From: Conus ventricosus | Lineage: Eukaryota > Mollusca > Gastropoda > Neogastropoda > Conidae | NCBI GenBank assembly: GCA_018398815.1 | Contig: CM031600.1 | Coordinates: 49,835,872-49,899,871, forward strand | Direction: 5' to 3' | DNA: 64,000 bases | Shown: positions 34,236-47,940 of the stretch, one piece after another | Position numbering within the stretch: the first letter of the stretch is position 1 | How the letters are laid out: each line of letters opens with the position of its first letter | Position numbers and translations under genes: made by a program | Notes under the pieces: generated by a model | What the model was told of the DNA's origin: nothing | Seen by the model: the letters and a program-made list of their open reading frames with translations, nothing else | The model's database searches: none

Positions 34236-34361
34236 TGGGGTGTTGTATCGTAATCTTTATTGTGTGGTCTCTTGCGGAGCGTGTGAGGTCAGTCACTCCC
34301 TTCACTCCCACCTAGACCCATCCTGTCAGGGCAGACCTCCAGGGGTCGGTCGTGACAATTG

Positions 34362-34379
34362 TGGGGGCTCGTCCGGGAT
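34362..34379 (+). promoter_or_regulatory. tRNA-Pro-type primer binding site
   Basis: TGGGGGCTCGTCCGGGAT, 18 bases complementary to the 3' end of tRNA-Pro, the primer used by some gammaretroviruses and several LTR elements. It sits 4 bp after the TCGTGACA end, which is the correct geometry. No gag, pol or env coding sequence is visible before the gap. Confidence 0.85.
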
Positions 34380-34680
34380 GTGAAGGGCTCTGGCTGTCTC
34401 TCTCTCGTTTCGCAGAGTACCTGTTTAGTTTTGTCTGTTTTGTATATGTTTAGTCAGTTTGTCGTGTTTGTTCGTGGGTGGTTGGCTGGGTGACTCTAGT
34501 GTGAAGGGAGTCTTTTTGTGGCCTGAGGGACATCCAGTGTGGGCTCGGGAGTCGAGGGGAGACCGAAGGGGAGTCGAAACCCCGCCCAGGCCTCTTCCCC
34601 CGGGTACCTCACGCAGGTACGGGCCCTAAGTTTGCCCTTCTGTTGCCGTCAGTCTTCCATTCCTTTTTTTTTTTTTGGGG
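34380..34680 (+). other. Leader region of the LTR element up to the gap
   Basis: GT-rich then GGGAGTCGAGG-type sequence after the primer site. One plus-strand frame from 34539 enters the gap; too short to assign to gag. Confidence 0.5.
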
Positions 34681-35680
34681 NNNNNNNNNNNNNNNNNNNN
34701 NNNNNNNNNNNNNNNNNNNNNNNNNNNNNNNNNNNNNNNNNNNNNNNNNNNNNNNNNNNNNNNNNNNNNNNNNNNNNNNNNNNNNNNNNNNNNNNNNNNN
34801 NNNNNNNNNNNNNNNNNNNNNNNNNNNNNNNNNNNNNNNNNNNNNNNNNNNNNNNNNNNNNNNNNNNNNNNNNNNNNNNNNNNNNNNNNNNNNNNNNNNN
34901 NNNNNNNNNNNNNNNNNNNNNNNNNNNNNNNNNNNNNNNNNNNNNNNNNNNNNNNNNNNNNNNNNNNNNNNNNNNNNNNNNNNNNNNNNNNNNNNNNNNN
35001 NNNNNNNNNNNNNNNNNNNNNNNNNNNNNNNNNNNNNNNNNNNNNNNNNNNNNNNNNNNNNNNNNNNNNNNNNNNNNNNNNNNNNNNNNNNNNNNNNNNN
35101 NNNNNNNNNNNNNNNNNNNNNNNNNNNNNNNNNNNNNNNNNNNNNNNNNNNNNNNNNNNNNNNNNNNNNNNNNNNNNNNNNNNNNNNNNNNNNNNNNNNN
35201 NNNNNNNNNNNNNNNNNNNNNNNNNNNNNNNNNNNNNNNNNNNNNNNNNNNNNNNNNNNNNNNNNNNNNNNNNNNNNNNNNNNNNNNNNNNNNNNNNNNN
35301 NNNNNNNNNNNNNNNNNNNNNNNNNNNNNNNNNNNNNNNNNNNNNNNNNNNNNNNNNNNNNNNNNNNNNNNNNNNNNNNNNNNNNNNNNNNNNNNNNNNN
35401 NNNNNNNNNNNNNNNNNNNNNNNNNNNNNNNNNNNNNNNNNNNNNNNNNNNNNNNNNNNNNNNNNNNNNNNNNNNNNNNNNNNNNNNNNNNNNNNNNNNN
35501 NNNNNNNNNNNNNNNNNNNNNNNNNNNNNNNNNNNNNNNNNNNNNNNNNNNNNNNNNNNNNNNNNNNNNNNNNNNNNNNNNNNNNNNNNNNNNNNNNNNN
35601 NNNNNNNNNNNNNNNNNNNNNNNNNNNNNNNNNNNNNNNNNNNNNNNNNNNNNNNNNNNNNNNNNNNNNNNNNNNNNNNN
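34681..35680. other. Assembly gap, 1000 N
   Basis: Exactly 1000 N, so size is probably nominal. It probably hides the internal region of the LTR element. Confidence 1.
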
Positions 35681-36314
35681 CGTTTTCCCACGCAAAGACT
35701 GACATAAAGATAATCAATTAAACTTATCTTAACATGTTTTCATCGTCATTATCATCTTTCTTACAGCAAGCTTTGCTCGACAACGGGTAAACGGTGGTGA
35801 TGGAGGTAGTGGTGGTGGTAGCTAGATTTTGGAACTTGTATTGGAAATCACTGCACTATTCATGTTCTCAATCCGTTTCTCTCCCCCTCCCGCCTCACTT
35901 AGTTATGCCTCACTTTGCTTGCTTCATTCTCTTTTGTCAATAGAAATGTCAACATAGCAACTGACTTCCAAGATAACCAGAACAAGTTTTGACTTGTGGC
36001 AATGTCCTTGGTCATTTGCATTGGGCTCACAGCGACTGAAATGTTGTGGAGTTATGTGTGCCCCTGCCTCTTTTGTCCTTTTTTTCACGAAAAATAGTAA
36101 GAGCACTTATCAAAATAACAAAGAAGTAAAGAGAAAACAACAGCTTTCAAACACCAGTTTGTATTCAATTCCAACATACATGTGGACTTATTACAATGTT
36201 ACCCCCTCTGTTTTCATTAACCCCCACCCCCCACCCCACCCCTCCCATCCCCTTTGTACCTTTGCACTCAAGTATTCAAACGTACACACAAACACACCAC
36301 ACACGCACATACAT

Positions 36315-36458
<144 letters not shown>

Positions 36459-36700
36459 ACCCGCGCCATAGCACTATCACTAAACAGCAGTATACCACAA
36501 ACCTTTACAATAAGTACACACAGTTTGTGAATCAGAAACGGTGTCAGAAGTACACACAAAACGAATCAGAAACGGTGTCAAAAAGAGAAATGTTTTCTTT
36601 TCTTTTCTTTCTTTCTTTCTTCTTCTTTTTTTTTTCAAACTATAATTGAATACACAAGATCACAATTCCACTCTTCAAGAAAATAATAACAATAAATAAA

Positions 36701-36770
36701 AACTACGTAATGTCCATCTTTGGCAACTGTTTTGCTCTGTCCAGTTGTCAAAGATGGACATTACGTAGTT
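36701..36770. repeat. Inverted repeat, 28-bp arms
   Basis: Arms at 36701-36728 and 36743-36770 (AACTACGTAATGTCC ... GGACATTACGTAGTT) with one mismatch and a 14-bp loop. Outer sequences also pair imperfectly: CACAAGATCACAATTCC at ~36656 and its complement near 36830. The same structure is at 58942-59011. Confidence 0.9.
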
Positions 36771-36791
36771 GTATTGTTTGTTTGTTTTTTC

Positions 36792-36820
36792 TCTTGAAAA
36801 AGGTCACGTGGCCGAAAATT
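36792..36820 (+). ncRNA. Hammerhead-like hairpin in segment A
   Basis: CTTGAAAAAGGTCACGTGGCCGAAA-type order: purine-rich lead, GGTC/GGCC stem, then GAAA. The lead is not CUGANGA, so at best a relic. Confidence 0.2.
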
Positions 36821-37030
36821 TGAAGATTGGAATTGTGATCTTGTGTACTGTTTTCTTCCCTTTGGAGGACTATTGCTTTTGTTTCTTGTAATTGGATAGT
36901 AAGTTTGGCTTTGAAAATAGTCCGTAAGCATAATGATTTCAAAGTGGGATGACTGCAAACAAAATTAAATGTGAAATTACTGTGCTGCCAGAAGAAAGAA
37001 CAAACATTAAAAAAAAAAAAAAAAACACTA

Positions 37031-37060
37031 CGCGTTTTGACTTCTTTGGTCTTCGTCACG
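37031..37060 (-). ncRNA. Hammerhead-like relic, minus strand
   Basis: Minus strand reads TGACGAAGACC, a short loop, AAGTC, AAAA, CGCG. It resembles the TGANGA + stem + GAAA + CGCG pattern of the 57.6-kb palindrome, with G-to-A at the GAAA box. Segment B has the same at about 59266-59294. Confidence 0.25.
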
Positions 37061-37169
37061 CAAGACACAACATTCAAGACAAGAACACGAAGCACGAACG
37101 GGCGATTATTTATCTCCTAAAATAGGCGCAAAATGGATGTGGAGAGGCCATTTGTGCTTTTGTGCGTGC

Positions 37170-37290
37170 GTGCGTGCGTGCGTGTGTGGTTGTATGCGGG
37201 CACGCGTGCGTGTGGATGCGGGTGTACGCGGGCGCGCGGGCGTGTGCGGGTGGGTATATGCGGGTGGGTATATGCGGGCGCGCGCTTCCG
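37170..37290 (+). repeat. TGCG/GCGG-rich simple repeat
   Basis: TGCG repeats then GGGTATATGCGG-type repeats. B has a related, different arrangement at 59397-59520. Confidence 0.85.
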
Positions 37291-37376
37291 TCTTGTCCCA
37301 AAATCTTTTTGTCCGTTCTCTTTAGAAAACAAAATCTTCCTCATTCACCATGAAGAAAATGACATGGACTGTTGCG

Positions 37377-37912
37377 GTACTGGAGAGCAGAAAGCTGAGT
37401 GCTATCAGGGCAGTACTGTTGTGGGGAACAGAAAGCTGAGAGCTATCAGGGCAGTACTGTTGTGGGGAACAGAAAGCTGAGAGCTATCAGGGCAGTACTG
37501 TTGTGGAGAACAGAAAGCTGAGAGCTATCAGGGCAGTACTGTTGTGGGGAACAGAAAGCTGAGTGCTATCAGGGCAGTACTGTTGTGAGGAACAGAAAGC
37601 TGAGAGCTATCAGGGCAGTACTGTTGTGGGGAACAGAAAGCTGAGAGCTATCAGGGCAGCACTGGTGTGGGGAAACAGAAAGCTGAGAGCTATCAGGGCA
37701 GTACTGTTGTGGGGAACAGAAAGCTGAGAGCTATCAGGGCAGTACTGTTGTGGGGAACAGAAAGCTGAGAGCTATCAGGGCAGTACTGTTGTGGGGAACA
37801 GAAAGCTGAGAGCTATCAGGGCAGTACTGTTGTGGAGAACAGAAAGCTGAGAGCTATCAGGCAGCACTGGTGTGGAGAACAGAAAGCTGAGAGCTATCAG
37901 TGCAGTACTAGT
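37377..37912 (+). repeat. 41-bp minisatellite, about 13 copies (segment A)
   Basis: Unit with AACAGAAAGCTGAGAGCTAT and CAGGGCAGTACTGTTGTGG at 41-bp spacing. The equivalent array in B is about 23 copies, with sub-variants absent here. Confidence 0.97.
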
Positions 37913-38175
37913 GCGTGCATTGTTTGCTTATTGTTTGTAACGTCCGAAGGAGACACATTTGTCCAAGATTTACTTGTCTGTTTCGCAATGTGAAACAATA
38001 GATGCGTTATTTTACACTTGGTTTTATCATTTACATTTTGGCCTCATTCAACATTGTTAACAAGCATCTGAACAGTGTCTCAAGCCTCGAAATATTGAAG
38101 GTTGCTAGCATGACGTCGAGCTGTCTGTTGTTCCCCTTGTTGCTCACTTCTTTCCTCCACCTGCCTTTTTTTCTT

Positions 38176-38248
38176 TTGCCTCTTTTCTCTTCTCTTCTTT
38201 TCTCTTCTCTTCTTTTCTCTTCTCTTCTTTTCTCTTCTCTTCTTTTCT
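38176..38248 (+). repeat. (TTTTCTCTTCTC)n repeat
   Basis: Pyrimidine repeat, about 17-bp TTCTTTTCTCTTCTC units; shorter in B (60818-60876). Confidence 0.9.
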
Positions 38249-39805
38249 TTTAGGAGAGGAGACTGAGAGGATGAGGTAATGTGACTAGCAGGCTGTGATC
38301 ACAGCACCGCACATGTGAAGAAACGAAAATCAGTCTGGTGTTTGGATCACATTCATGGCAAACACACTGCATATCTTCTTTGCCTTGTTGTTCAGCAAGC
38401 CGTTTCCATTTCAACACTGTCAAAACCCTCACAACCGAAACGTGATTCTCACAGATGGACTCTCAAAGCCCCAAAGCCATCTACTGTATTTCTCCAGAGA
38501 AACAGCGAGCAGACGGAGAAAACAGCTGCCATCAAAGTGAAAACAGAGTTAGCAACAGTGGGTGGTATAGGATGGAGAGATACATTCTGCACGCTCAGCT
38601 CGGAGGTAGGACAAATCGTGTAATGCACTAGACAGAAAAGGAACATGAGTGACATATCTGGAAGAGAGACTAAAGGGATCAGGTAATGAAAACGAGGGTC
38701 AGAACTAGGAGGGAAATGAGGAAGATATACTGGGCTTCAAATCAGACTATTCCGATGGATTCAGTATACAGAGTTAGCAGAGACTTATTTCTGGACGCCA
38801 TCCTCCCGTTTCCTTCACAGTTTTCCTTGCATAAGTTGCAGTGACAATACATAGTGTAACACACAGTTATTTCAAATCTCGTCACCGTCGTTGAAGGTGA
38901 TTTATTGGTCCCAACCCTCATGGCATGAAGGGGTGGATGTTTGTCAGAAGTACTTTCTACATCACTTTTAAACATTAAACAACAAAAACAAGGTGTGTGT
39001 ACTGGACCAATATGTACTTCTTTGTCTGCAGAGCATTTTTTTCGTGGCTGTCACATCTTTCATGCCACCCCTGTGGCACCTCACCCAGTCTGCAAGGCTC
39101 TTTCATCTTTCTGCCGATCCCCTCCTCTCTCCTCCCCTCCCTTCCTCCCGCTCCTCCCTCCTCTCCTCTCTCTGTCTGGTCTTGAGAGGAAGAGTTTGAT
39201 CAGGAGCCAAGAGTTAAAAGGAATAATTGTTTTGCTTCTTTGACCTATATCGCTGCACTCCATGAAAATAACACCCTTTTTTCATATAACTGACTGAAAT
39301 ACTACAAACAGGCCAAGTCACGATAAACACGTCTGCATTTCTCTGTTGTTCAGTCAAATTTTTGAATTGCCATTTAAAGTCTAAGATCATGTCAACTTAG
39401 TATGACACGAACGTTTTCAAATAACCATGACTCCACTGTATAATGCCCAGCCCCAGCAGGCGCGCACCACTGTGAAAGGAAGTACCAGGCCAAGTCAGGT
39501 TATCGTCTACGAGACCAGCACAATCTTAGCCCTGTGACTATGACAACACTGAACACAAAACAAACCATATAGAAATGGCATATAACTTTCGGCATTTTTT
39601 TAAAAACTTACCTGCTGTGCATACATTAAATCACTTTACTTCTTGCAGTAATGTTACCTTTTCCACTTTTACTCATTGATAAACTCAGCAGACTGGTCAG
39701 CTACAAATATTTACGCTAAATAATTAATTACTAATCAATGGAGACTGAACTATCACACTGGATGAAGGACGTGCTTGAAAGGTCATTTTTTTTTTTTTTT
39801 TTTTT

Positions 39806-40215
39806 ACATCTTTATAATGTTTATTATGATTCTATTATATACATCCACACACAAGCTCATGTACATCTTTATAATGTTTATTATGATTCTATATACATCC
39901 ACACACAAGCTCATGTACATCTATATAATGTTTATATATGATTCTATATACATCCACACACAAGCTCATGTACATCTTATATAAATGTTTAATTATGATT
40001 CTATATACATCCACACACAAGCTCAGTACATCTTTATAATGTTTATTATGATTCTATATACATGCACACACAAGCTCATGTACATCTTTATAATGTTAAT
40101 TATGATTCTAATACATGCACACACAAGCTCATGTACATCTTTATAAATGTTTATTATGATTCTATATACATCCACACACAAGCTCATGTACATCTTTATA
40201 ATGTTTATTATGACT
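39806..40215 (+). repeat. 54-bp minisatellite, about 8 copies
   Basis: Units of TACATCTTTATAATGTTTAT ... CACACACAAGCTCATG with small indels. Starts immediately after the T-run at the insertion edge, so it may be LINE 3' UTR sequence. Confidence 0.92.
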
Positions 40216-41667
40216 GTCCAAATGTTTTATAGATTGTCCAAATGTTTATTATGATTGTCCAAATGTTTTATGATTGTCCAGCTGACCACACACGGCTTTT
40301 CATGACTGTCAAAGTCAAAGGAAGAAAGGTTGCATCCAAGAAAAGGAAGAAACAACAAAAACAATGAATGACAACGGCAGCTCAACTACAGACGTTCTTC
40401 AGGTGGAGAAGACTACGCTGTGCTGAGATCCCCAGCCGTTCTGTGTGATTCTCGGTCCCACGTCAAGAACAAACAAGTCAAAAACATTCATAGAGAAAAT
40501 AATGCCACAAAGACAACTGGACACTGTAGTGTGGATTAGGCAGTGTCCACTGTAAACAGTGTGTGCAACTTTTGTTATCTAGTGACCAGATCAAACAAAC
40601 AAAAAAGCTGGAAGGTCATACATTGTTAACACACACAAACGCAATACAAGTTACACAGCTTCAAAGCAAAGACAGGACAATGGTCCATCAAGGCAGAAAA
40701 ACAACAGACAACAATTTGTCCAAATATTCACACATTTTCTGTCAAAACATCAACATCATATGCAACAGCAAAAGACCCAAGAAAGCAATTTTGCACAAAA
40801 ATGTGACTGTAATGCAACACGAAATAAAGATCATACACCCATCAGTGTCACTATTCTTTATTTTCTGTTTTTAATAATTATGTCATCAGGACACTTGAAA
40901 CAACTGCATGCAGATGTATACGCTGAACATGAAATGGTACACCAACTGGTTGCAAAAAAAAAATTATATATTATATATATGTATACACAAAATGATTGTT
41001 CTCAAATAACATATTTTGTTTGCATGGATCAACTTCTTTATTGCAGATCTCAGCAGCACTTGTATAATGTAAATCTATATACAAGTGCTAGATATATCTG
41101 AAGAAAAAAAATGAACATATTTGTAAATAATATCTATCAGTAATGTAAGTGGGTGACAGAGGATCCTCAGGAAATTACCCCTAATTCTTCATGACGGAAT
41201 AAGCCACATTTTCATGATTACCCACAAGACATTCTCACCAAGGTAATACATTCTTTGACACACTGGAACAACTCAATAATGTCCCGCCCCCCCCCCCCCC
41301 CCACCCCTCAGAAACCGTTTCAACGGTTCATGGACAGCAGGATTCAGATCATCAAAAAATAATCATACGGGTGGAGGGGGGCGGTGGGGGTCCTTTGGAG
41401 AGACAGAATGATTAACATATCCAGTGCGGCTCTTCCTTGTGCTACGGGGGGCTGACGACCGAGAGGGAGACTGAGGACAACTGGAATTGGTGATGACATT
41501 TCACTTCGCAGCAGTGAAAGTAAAGGTGAACATCATTCTGAACAGGACTGAGGACCAGAGAATGGAAAGTAAATGATAAAAAACGACAAATCTATACAGG
41601 AACATTTCCAGAACAATGACCTGCCGCAAACATGCCAGAAAGAAGAGCCAACTAAAAATAAGCTAAA
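40216..41667. other. Unclassified part of the segment A insertion
   Basis: AATGTTT/ATTGTCC repeats to about 40280, then apparently unique AT-rich sequence. A 17-bp C-run lies at 41286-41303. No coding domain recognised on either strand. Confidence 0.5.
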
Positions 41668-41679
41668 CGTCAACTGTAT

Positions 41680-42528
41680 CCTTTTTTTTTTTTTTTCTGT
41701 CCCATCTTCTGTGCCACCTCAGAGGTGGTGCACCCACGCCGCTCATTGTGACACCCCGTCCACAGCCACAGCCGGTCAGTCCCGCTGCAGCATCGGCACC
41801 AGCAATCCATAGGGACCAGTTAATGTCAAGTCATCAAGAGCAACCCACCGGAGGAGACACTGCACTGCTGCCGAGTCACTTCAGTGGTGTTCAGTGCGCC
41901 TGTTCTGATCTAACACACGCACGACAACCACCTACTATCCCCCTACTGATGAAAATAATTGCTTAGTCGCGGAGCCGGCGTGAGTGAGCTCTCCCTCCGG
42001 AGGACGCCACCACGTCCGTCCAATGACAGCCCCCATGGACTTGCCGATACCGGTGACCCCAATGGAACCAAACCAAGGTCACAGACGTGGAGAGACATCG
42101 AAACTGAGGTCACCATGGCCATAAGAGCTGGGCATGAAGGGCCACAGAATTTGAGACTTTCTTTTTTATGCTGATCGATGAGAATGAGGATGATGAGATG
42201 ATGCTACGGTCCGGTCTGAGACTGCATGACAGGGCTGTACTCTATGCTTCCTTTCATAATAATCCTGGCGTCAACCAGGCTCGAGAGATACAGGCATCTG
42301 CAGTGTTTTGGTCAGGAAATTTGACCAACACTCTCAGAGATGCATCCATTAAGTGGATGACACTCGACATGTGTGGTCCCGGTCTTACCCAACTGAGCCC
42401 GTAGCAAACTCAACTCCGGGTAGGAGCCGGTCGGAGCAGAAAAATCCCACATGACTCTGATGGAATCAAACCCCACACCTCCCAGCCGGGAGTCCGCAAC
42501 GCTAACCACTTCGCCACAGCGGCTGGTT
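41680..42528 (-). mobile_element. 849-bp SINE-like element with TSD and tRNA-like head
   Basis: Flanked by CGTCAACTGTAT at 41668-41679 and 42529-42540, a 12-bp target-site duplication. A T-run at 41682-41696 is the minus-strand poly-A tail, and the opposite end is a tRNA-like promoter. This is the layout of a SINE, but 849 bp is very long for one. The body shares about 170 bp with 12266-12415, showing it is multicopy. Plus-strand frames across it are chance. It could be a composite or a SINE-headed transcript. Confidence 0.8.
42425..42526 (-). promoter_or_regulatory. tRNA-derived head with A and B boxes (Pol III type)
   Basis: Minus strand: TGGCGAAGTGGTTAGC (A-box region, 42501-42516) and GGTTTGATTCC (B-box, 42462-42472), with a CTCCCGGCTGGGAG hairpin between them like the long variable arm of tRNA-Ser or tRNA-Leu. 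The acceptor stem does not close well, so it is a derived promoter and not a functional tRNA gene. Confidence 0.75.
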
Positions 42529-42540
42529 CGTCAACTGTAT

Positions 42541-42863
42541 TCATAGATATCTGCATTGTTGTACTGTATCTGCTGTACTGTTAAATGGAAAAAAGTACAC
42601 TGTTTCAGAAAGTGAGGAAACAGATTATCACTGCAAACGCATGTCAACTATCTCAGCAGGGTGCAGTGAGGGGGAATGGGGAGGGGGAAAAAATACAATG
42701 TGTACTGTACAGCATGCCTATGTCCACCCTAAATCTGCAGTTGTCAGCCGCTTAAAGACTTTGAACTCATAGCAGACCATTATTTTTTTACTGACTGATG
42801 CAGAAAGCTATGATTAAACACAAAAACAAAACAAAACAGAAAAAAGGCCTGCACGGTGCATCT

Positions 42864-42902
<39 letters not shown>

Positions 42903-43780
42903 ACCCTGTCACTTCAGTAGTTGGGCTTAAAACTTTTCATTCTGAAAATCCATTCGAAGCATTCTCAAAGACTTTTGATGGGTCATATCTGTGACAAGGC
43001 AGATGCTGGTGAGGCATCCAGCCTAACAACACACACAGGCATGGATGTGACAACAATAGAATAGGATCATGCGGATAGTGTGCCCATCTCAACAAGAATC
43101 TGGTCCCTGATCTGGGGTTCTAGCCTTATCTGAATGGGCCTTTTTCTCCATGAGAAAAAAGAGACTTTACTTTCATTGTCAGCGACACAACACTTGACCT
43201 TCTGATGGGTGACCAAAGAGGAACTTCATCATTCTTCCATAAATCTACCCAGCTACCCATAACGAGAAGTTCTGGCATTTTTCAGTTTGTTTGTCTTTTT
43301 TAAATCAGTTCACAACTGTGATAGCATGTTTGTGATTTGTGATCAAGAGGAAGCATGACATTCTAAATGGCATACAATTGATGTTTTGAATGGTACACAG
43401 CGGCAATCTTGGAACCCTAAGTTATTGTGGCAATGGTCATTCCCAACGTCTCAAGAAAAAGATAATATTCAAACTGGAAAGTTTGTAAAAGTTGTACCCC
43501 AATGTGAAAAACAATGACCAAAAATAGCATGAAGGTAAGGACCTTCTTCAAATTGCCCTCACTTTGAATGTGTGCATGTGTGCGCACATGCCTGTTTGTT
43601 TGCCTGCCTGCGTCCAGTCCCACTCTCTGCTAAGAACTTCTTTTTCAATATTTTCATGGTAATTGCATAGACATTCCACTCTACAATACAATGTACTGAA
43701 AAACTTTTATGTCACTTCCTCTGAAACAACTGCCTTCAAAATGAATCTATGTATGTCCAAAACTGAGTGCATTCCTTTAA
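42541..43780. other. Unclassified sequence with a 36-bp poly-G
   Basis: G-run at 42866-42901. The rest is AT-rich, with chance frames. The minus-strand frame 43417-43623 is unremarkable. Confidence 0.5.
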
Positions 43781-43872
43781 AAAAAAAAAAAAAAACCTGA
43801 ACAAGACTGGTCAGATGCTGCTTTTTTTCTCTTTTTTTTTAACAGTTTAACAACATTCTTGCTAAAGAATAT

Positions 43873-43880
43873 TTTTAAAA

Positions 43881-43967
<87 letters not shown>

Positions 43968-43994
43968 AGAGGGGGGGGAGAGAGAGAGAGAGAA
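43873..43994 (+). repeat. (AG)n microsatellite
   Basis: About 120 bp of AG with short G interruptions. Confidence 0.97.
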
Positions 43995-44158
43995 CTCTGA
44001 ACTCTGAATGGTTTAATGAATAGGCCATAGGCCCATGTCATGGTGGGTTTTCACAATAGCAAACATGATGGACATCTTAGAACGTAAGACTACTCAGTGA
44101 GCATACACACTCACAGAAACAGATACACAACATACACACGCGCGCGCACGCACGCACG

Positions 44159-44310
<152 letters not shown>

Positions 44311-44336
44311 AAATCTGTTGTCTGTCTAAAGCAAAT

Positions 44337-44627
44337 TCACTCATGACTCAGGAAGTTGTGGCGTATTCTAAAAGCTTTTTCAATGAACAGAGCAAGGCGA
44401 ATGATCATTGATTTGCATTCAGATGCAAACAGCATGGTTAACTTAAATTGGGAAGGACTGTTGTAATACTTGGCTGGTATGTATTGTTCTCTTAACTCTT
44501 GATACAATGGGCATTGTAAAACAAAGTGGGTCTCTGTCTCTATTTGAAGTCCACAACATGGACACAGCAACTCATTTTCGGTCACATTTCTCCGGAAACG
44601 CATTTTATGTACATTTAGTTGCGACAC
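44337..44627 (-). pseudogene. LINE ORF C-terminal zinc-binding-like domain
   Basis: Minus-strand frame, 96 codons. Residues 22-39 hold the C-x2-C ... H-x4-C pattern (CPCC, ETHFVLQC) seen at the C-terminus of many non-LTR retrotransposon proteins, followed by ELREQYIP. The upstream part is cut off by the poly-T of the next LINE at 44636. The clade is not assignable from this piece. Confidence 0.65.
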
Positions 44628-44635
44628 ACTAATCT

Positions 44636-45983
44636 TTTTTTTTTTTTTTTACATTTTTATTTTCTTTTATTGTTATTACATAAACTGAAATATACAACAC
44701 CATCAATATTCAGAAATTAGGTATATGGCAAGCTAGATATAAATACATAGACAAGTAAGTATATACACAAACAAAAAGAAAGAAAGATATAGCCTTCAGC
44801 ATATCATCATTTATCTATCTAAAGCATGGTTACTTGGTGACATAAACAGCATAGCACAATGTATTGTACTTAAGGCAAACCCTTTCTCTGTAGTGTAATC
44901 ATGCTTTAATTTTTTTTTTAAGAGAAAAAAAAAGAAGCAAGAAATAGAGAATAAGATAGAGAGATCAGTGAGGATAAACGGATAGCACGAGGAACGACAG
45001 GTAGAAGGACAAATAAGCGGACACACTGACAATTAACCAGACAACCATTAAGATAGAATGGGTTGGTTCACAGCAAATGAAGATAAGCTATTTTCACAGA
45101 AGACATTGTCTCAATGATAGCAACCTTGAAAGGAAAACAAACAACAGCAAAAACTGTACACCTTGCGTAACATACATGAGCCTCATAGACTGTCATCAGC
45201 AAGGGAGCAGAAATACTATTTGTTAGTCTAGTGCTTATTTATCACATATTGCATTATATACATTCACACTGACAAAAAACAGTTAATCATCAAAGACGAG
45301 GGGCTCATATGCAAGCCATTTTGTCTGGAAATCCATATGGTTCATTGTTAAATATGAGTTATATTTTTCAATTCTAAATCTGTATTTCAATATTCTCAAA
45401 AAGACTGTTAATTGTGGGGAGACTGCCTTCTAACTTACATTTATATATATACTGTTTTGCCAGAAGAATGATAAAGTAGAAAATAACATCACCTGCAATT
45501 GTTGCATCAAAACCTAGAAGTACAAGAGACTCTGTTAAACGTATATTTTGTGCATGGGTACATTTCTCTTTTATTAATTCAGTGAACATACTCCAAAAGC
45601 ATTTAATGTTAGTACATTTCCAAAACATATGGTCAATACTATCTTTAAATAGGCCGCAGAAACTACTTTTATCATTATCGACTACTCCAATTTCTTTCAA
45701 AATTACATTTGTTCCTAAGCATCTATGGATTATTCTCAGCTGAAACCACTTAAGCTTCACATCCATTATCTTATGTATATTAAAGAAACACGATTCCCAG
45801 TCATGGGTCTGTGAAAGTTTGATGTCCATTTGTCACAGCATGGAGCTCTCAATTTGTTATCAATCAATACATCGTAATACGTTTTTGAGCCTCTGCAGGT
45901 GGCAAACAATATCTTATAACAGAGTGAAGAATTATTACCTTTATTGTTTTCAATGGGAATGTCAACTTTCTTTATAAGGTGAT
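44636..45983 (-). mobile_element. Tx1/L1-like LINE, 5'-truncated
   Basis: Minus strand with a poly-A tail at 44636-44651, a ~720-bp 3' UTR matching 14716-15386, then ORF2 C-terminus. In the frame 45374-45829, residues 28-36 read WFQLRIIHR and a C58 / H67 / C72 pattern follows, typical of the region after the RT in Tx1/L1-type LINEs. A second frame, 45766-45999, overlaps it and continues upstream (YYDVLIDNKLRAPCCDKW), so one frameshift lies near 45830. Truncation at 45983 coincides with the edge of the A-specific insertion. Confidence 0.78.
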
Positions 45984-47420
<1,437 letters not shown>

Positions 47421-47459
47421 TTCTTTTGTTAAAATTGTTTTGAGTGTGCTTGCGCAAAT

Positions 47460-47545
47460 GTGTGTGCGTGTGTGTGTGTGTGTGTTGTGTGTGCGCGCGC
47501 GTGCGTGCATGTGTGCGTGCATGCGCGCGCGTGTGTATGTGTGTT
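47460..47545 (+). repeat. TG/CG microsatellite
   Basis: (TG)n with (CG)n interruptions. Confidence 0.95.
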
Positions 47546-47940
47546 GCTCTTGAATGTAGAGGGACGTATTGGTCGCAGTTACGACGCTTTTGAATTGGCT
47601 TCCTTTTGTTTCCCTTTGCTTTGCGACTCGGTAAGATTGTTTTTGCTCTGTATGGGATGTACATTTTTTTGTAGTTATGACATTCGTTTTTGTATTGATC
47701 TTTCCTTTATAGCTGCTGATTTCCACAGCAGGAATACAAAGAGACAAGATAAGCGAAAGAAGAAGAAAGACAGAGAGAAACGAATACTTTCACTGTTGCA
47801 GTCATGAGTCTATTCGAGACTGATTGTACGGGGCAGTGACTGTAAGTGTTAAATCGTGTCCACATGTGATTAAAAGATTTATTGAAAGGGTTTCCAAGAA
47901 CACAATAATACCACTAACATCAACCTTAGAAGGTTGAATA
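47546..47940. other. No recognisable feature
   Basis: Chance frames only. Confidence 0.45.

Larger units (their letters stand above)
32097..34357 (+). mobile_element. Candidate LTR of an LTR retrotransposon
   Basis: Starts TGTCACGA and ends TCGTGACA, giving matched inverted ends with the TG...CA rule, and is followed after 4 bp by a primer binding site. An AATAAA lies 122 bp before the end. At about 2.26 kb it is long, and its first ~1.3 kb lies in low-quality sequence, so the left border is less certain than the right. It interrupts family F sequence. The downstream body and second LTR would lie beyond or inside the following gap. Confidence 0.7.

Noticed and set aside
37377..37912. CRISPR-like regular repeats
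   Set aside because: The 41-bp units are head-to-tail without unique spacers, and the genome context is eukaryotic. It is a minisatellite.
42425..42526. Functional tRNA-Ser or tRNA-Leu gene
   Set aside because: A and B boxes are present, but the acceptor stem does not close and the segment is joined to a long body with poly-A tail and TSD, so it is a SINE head.
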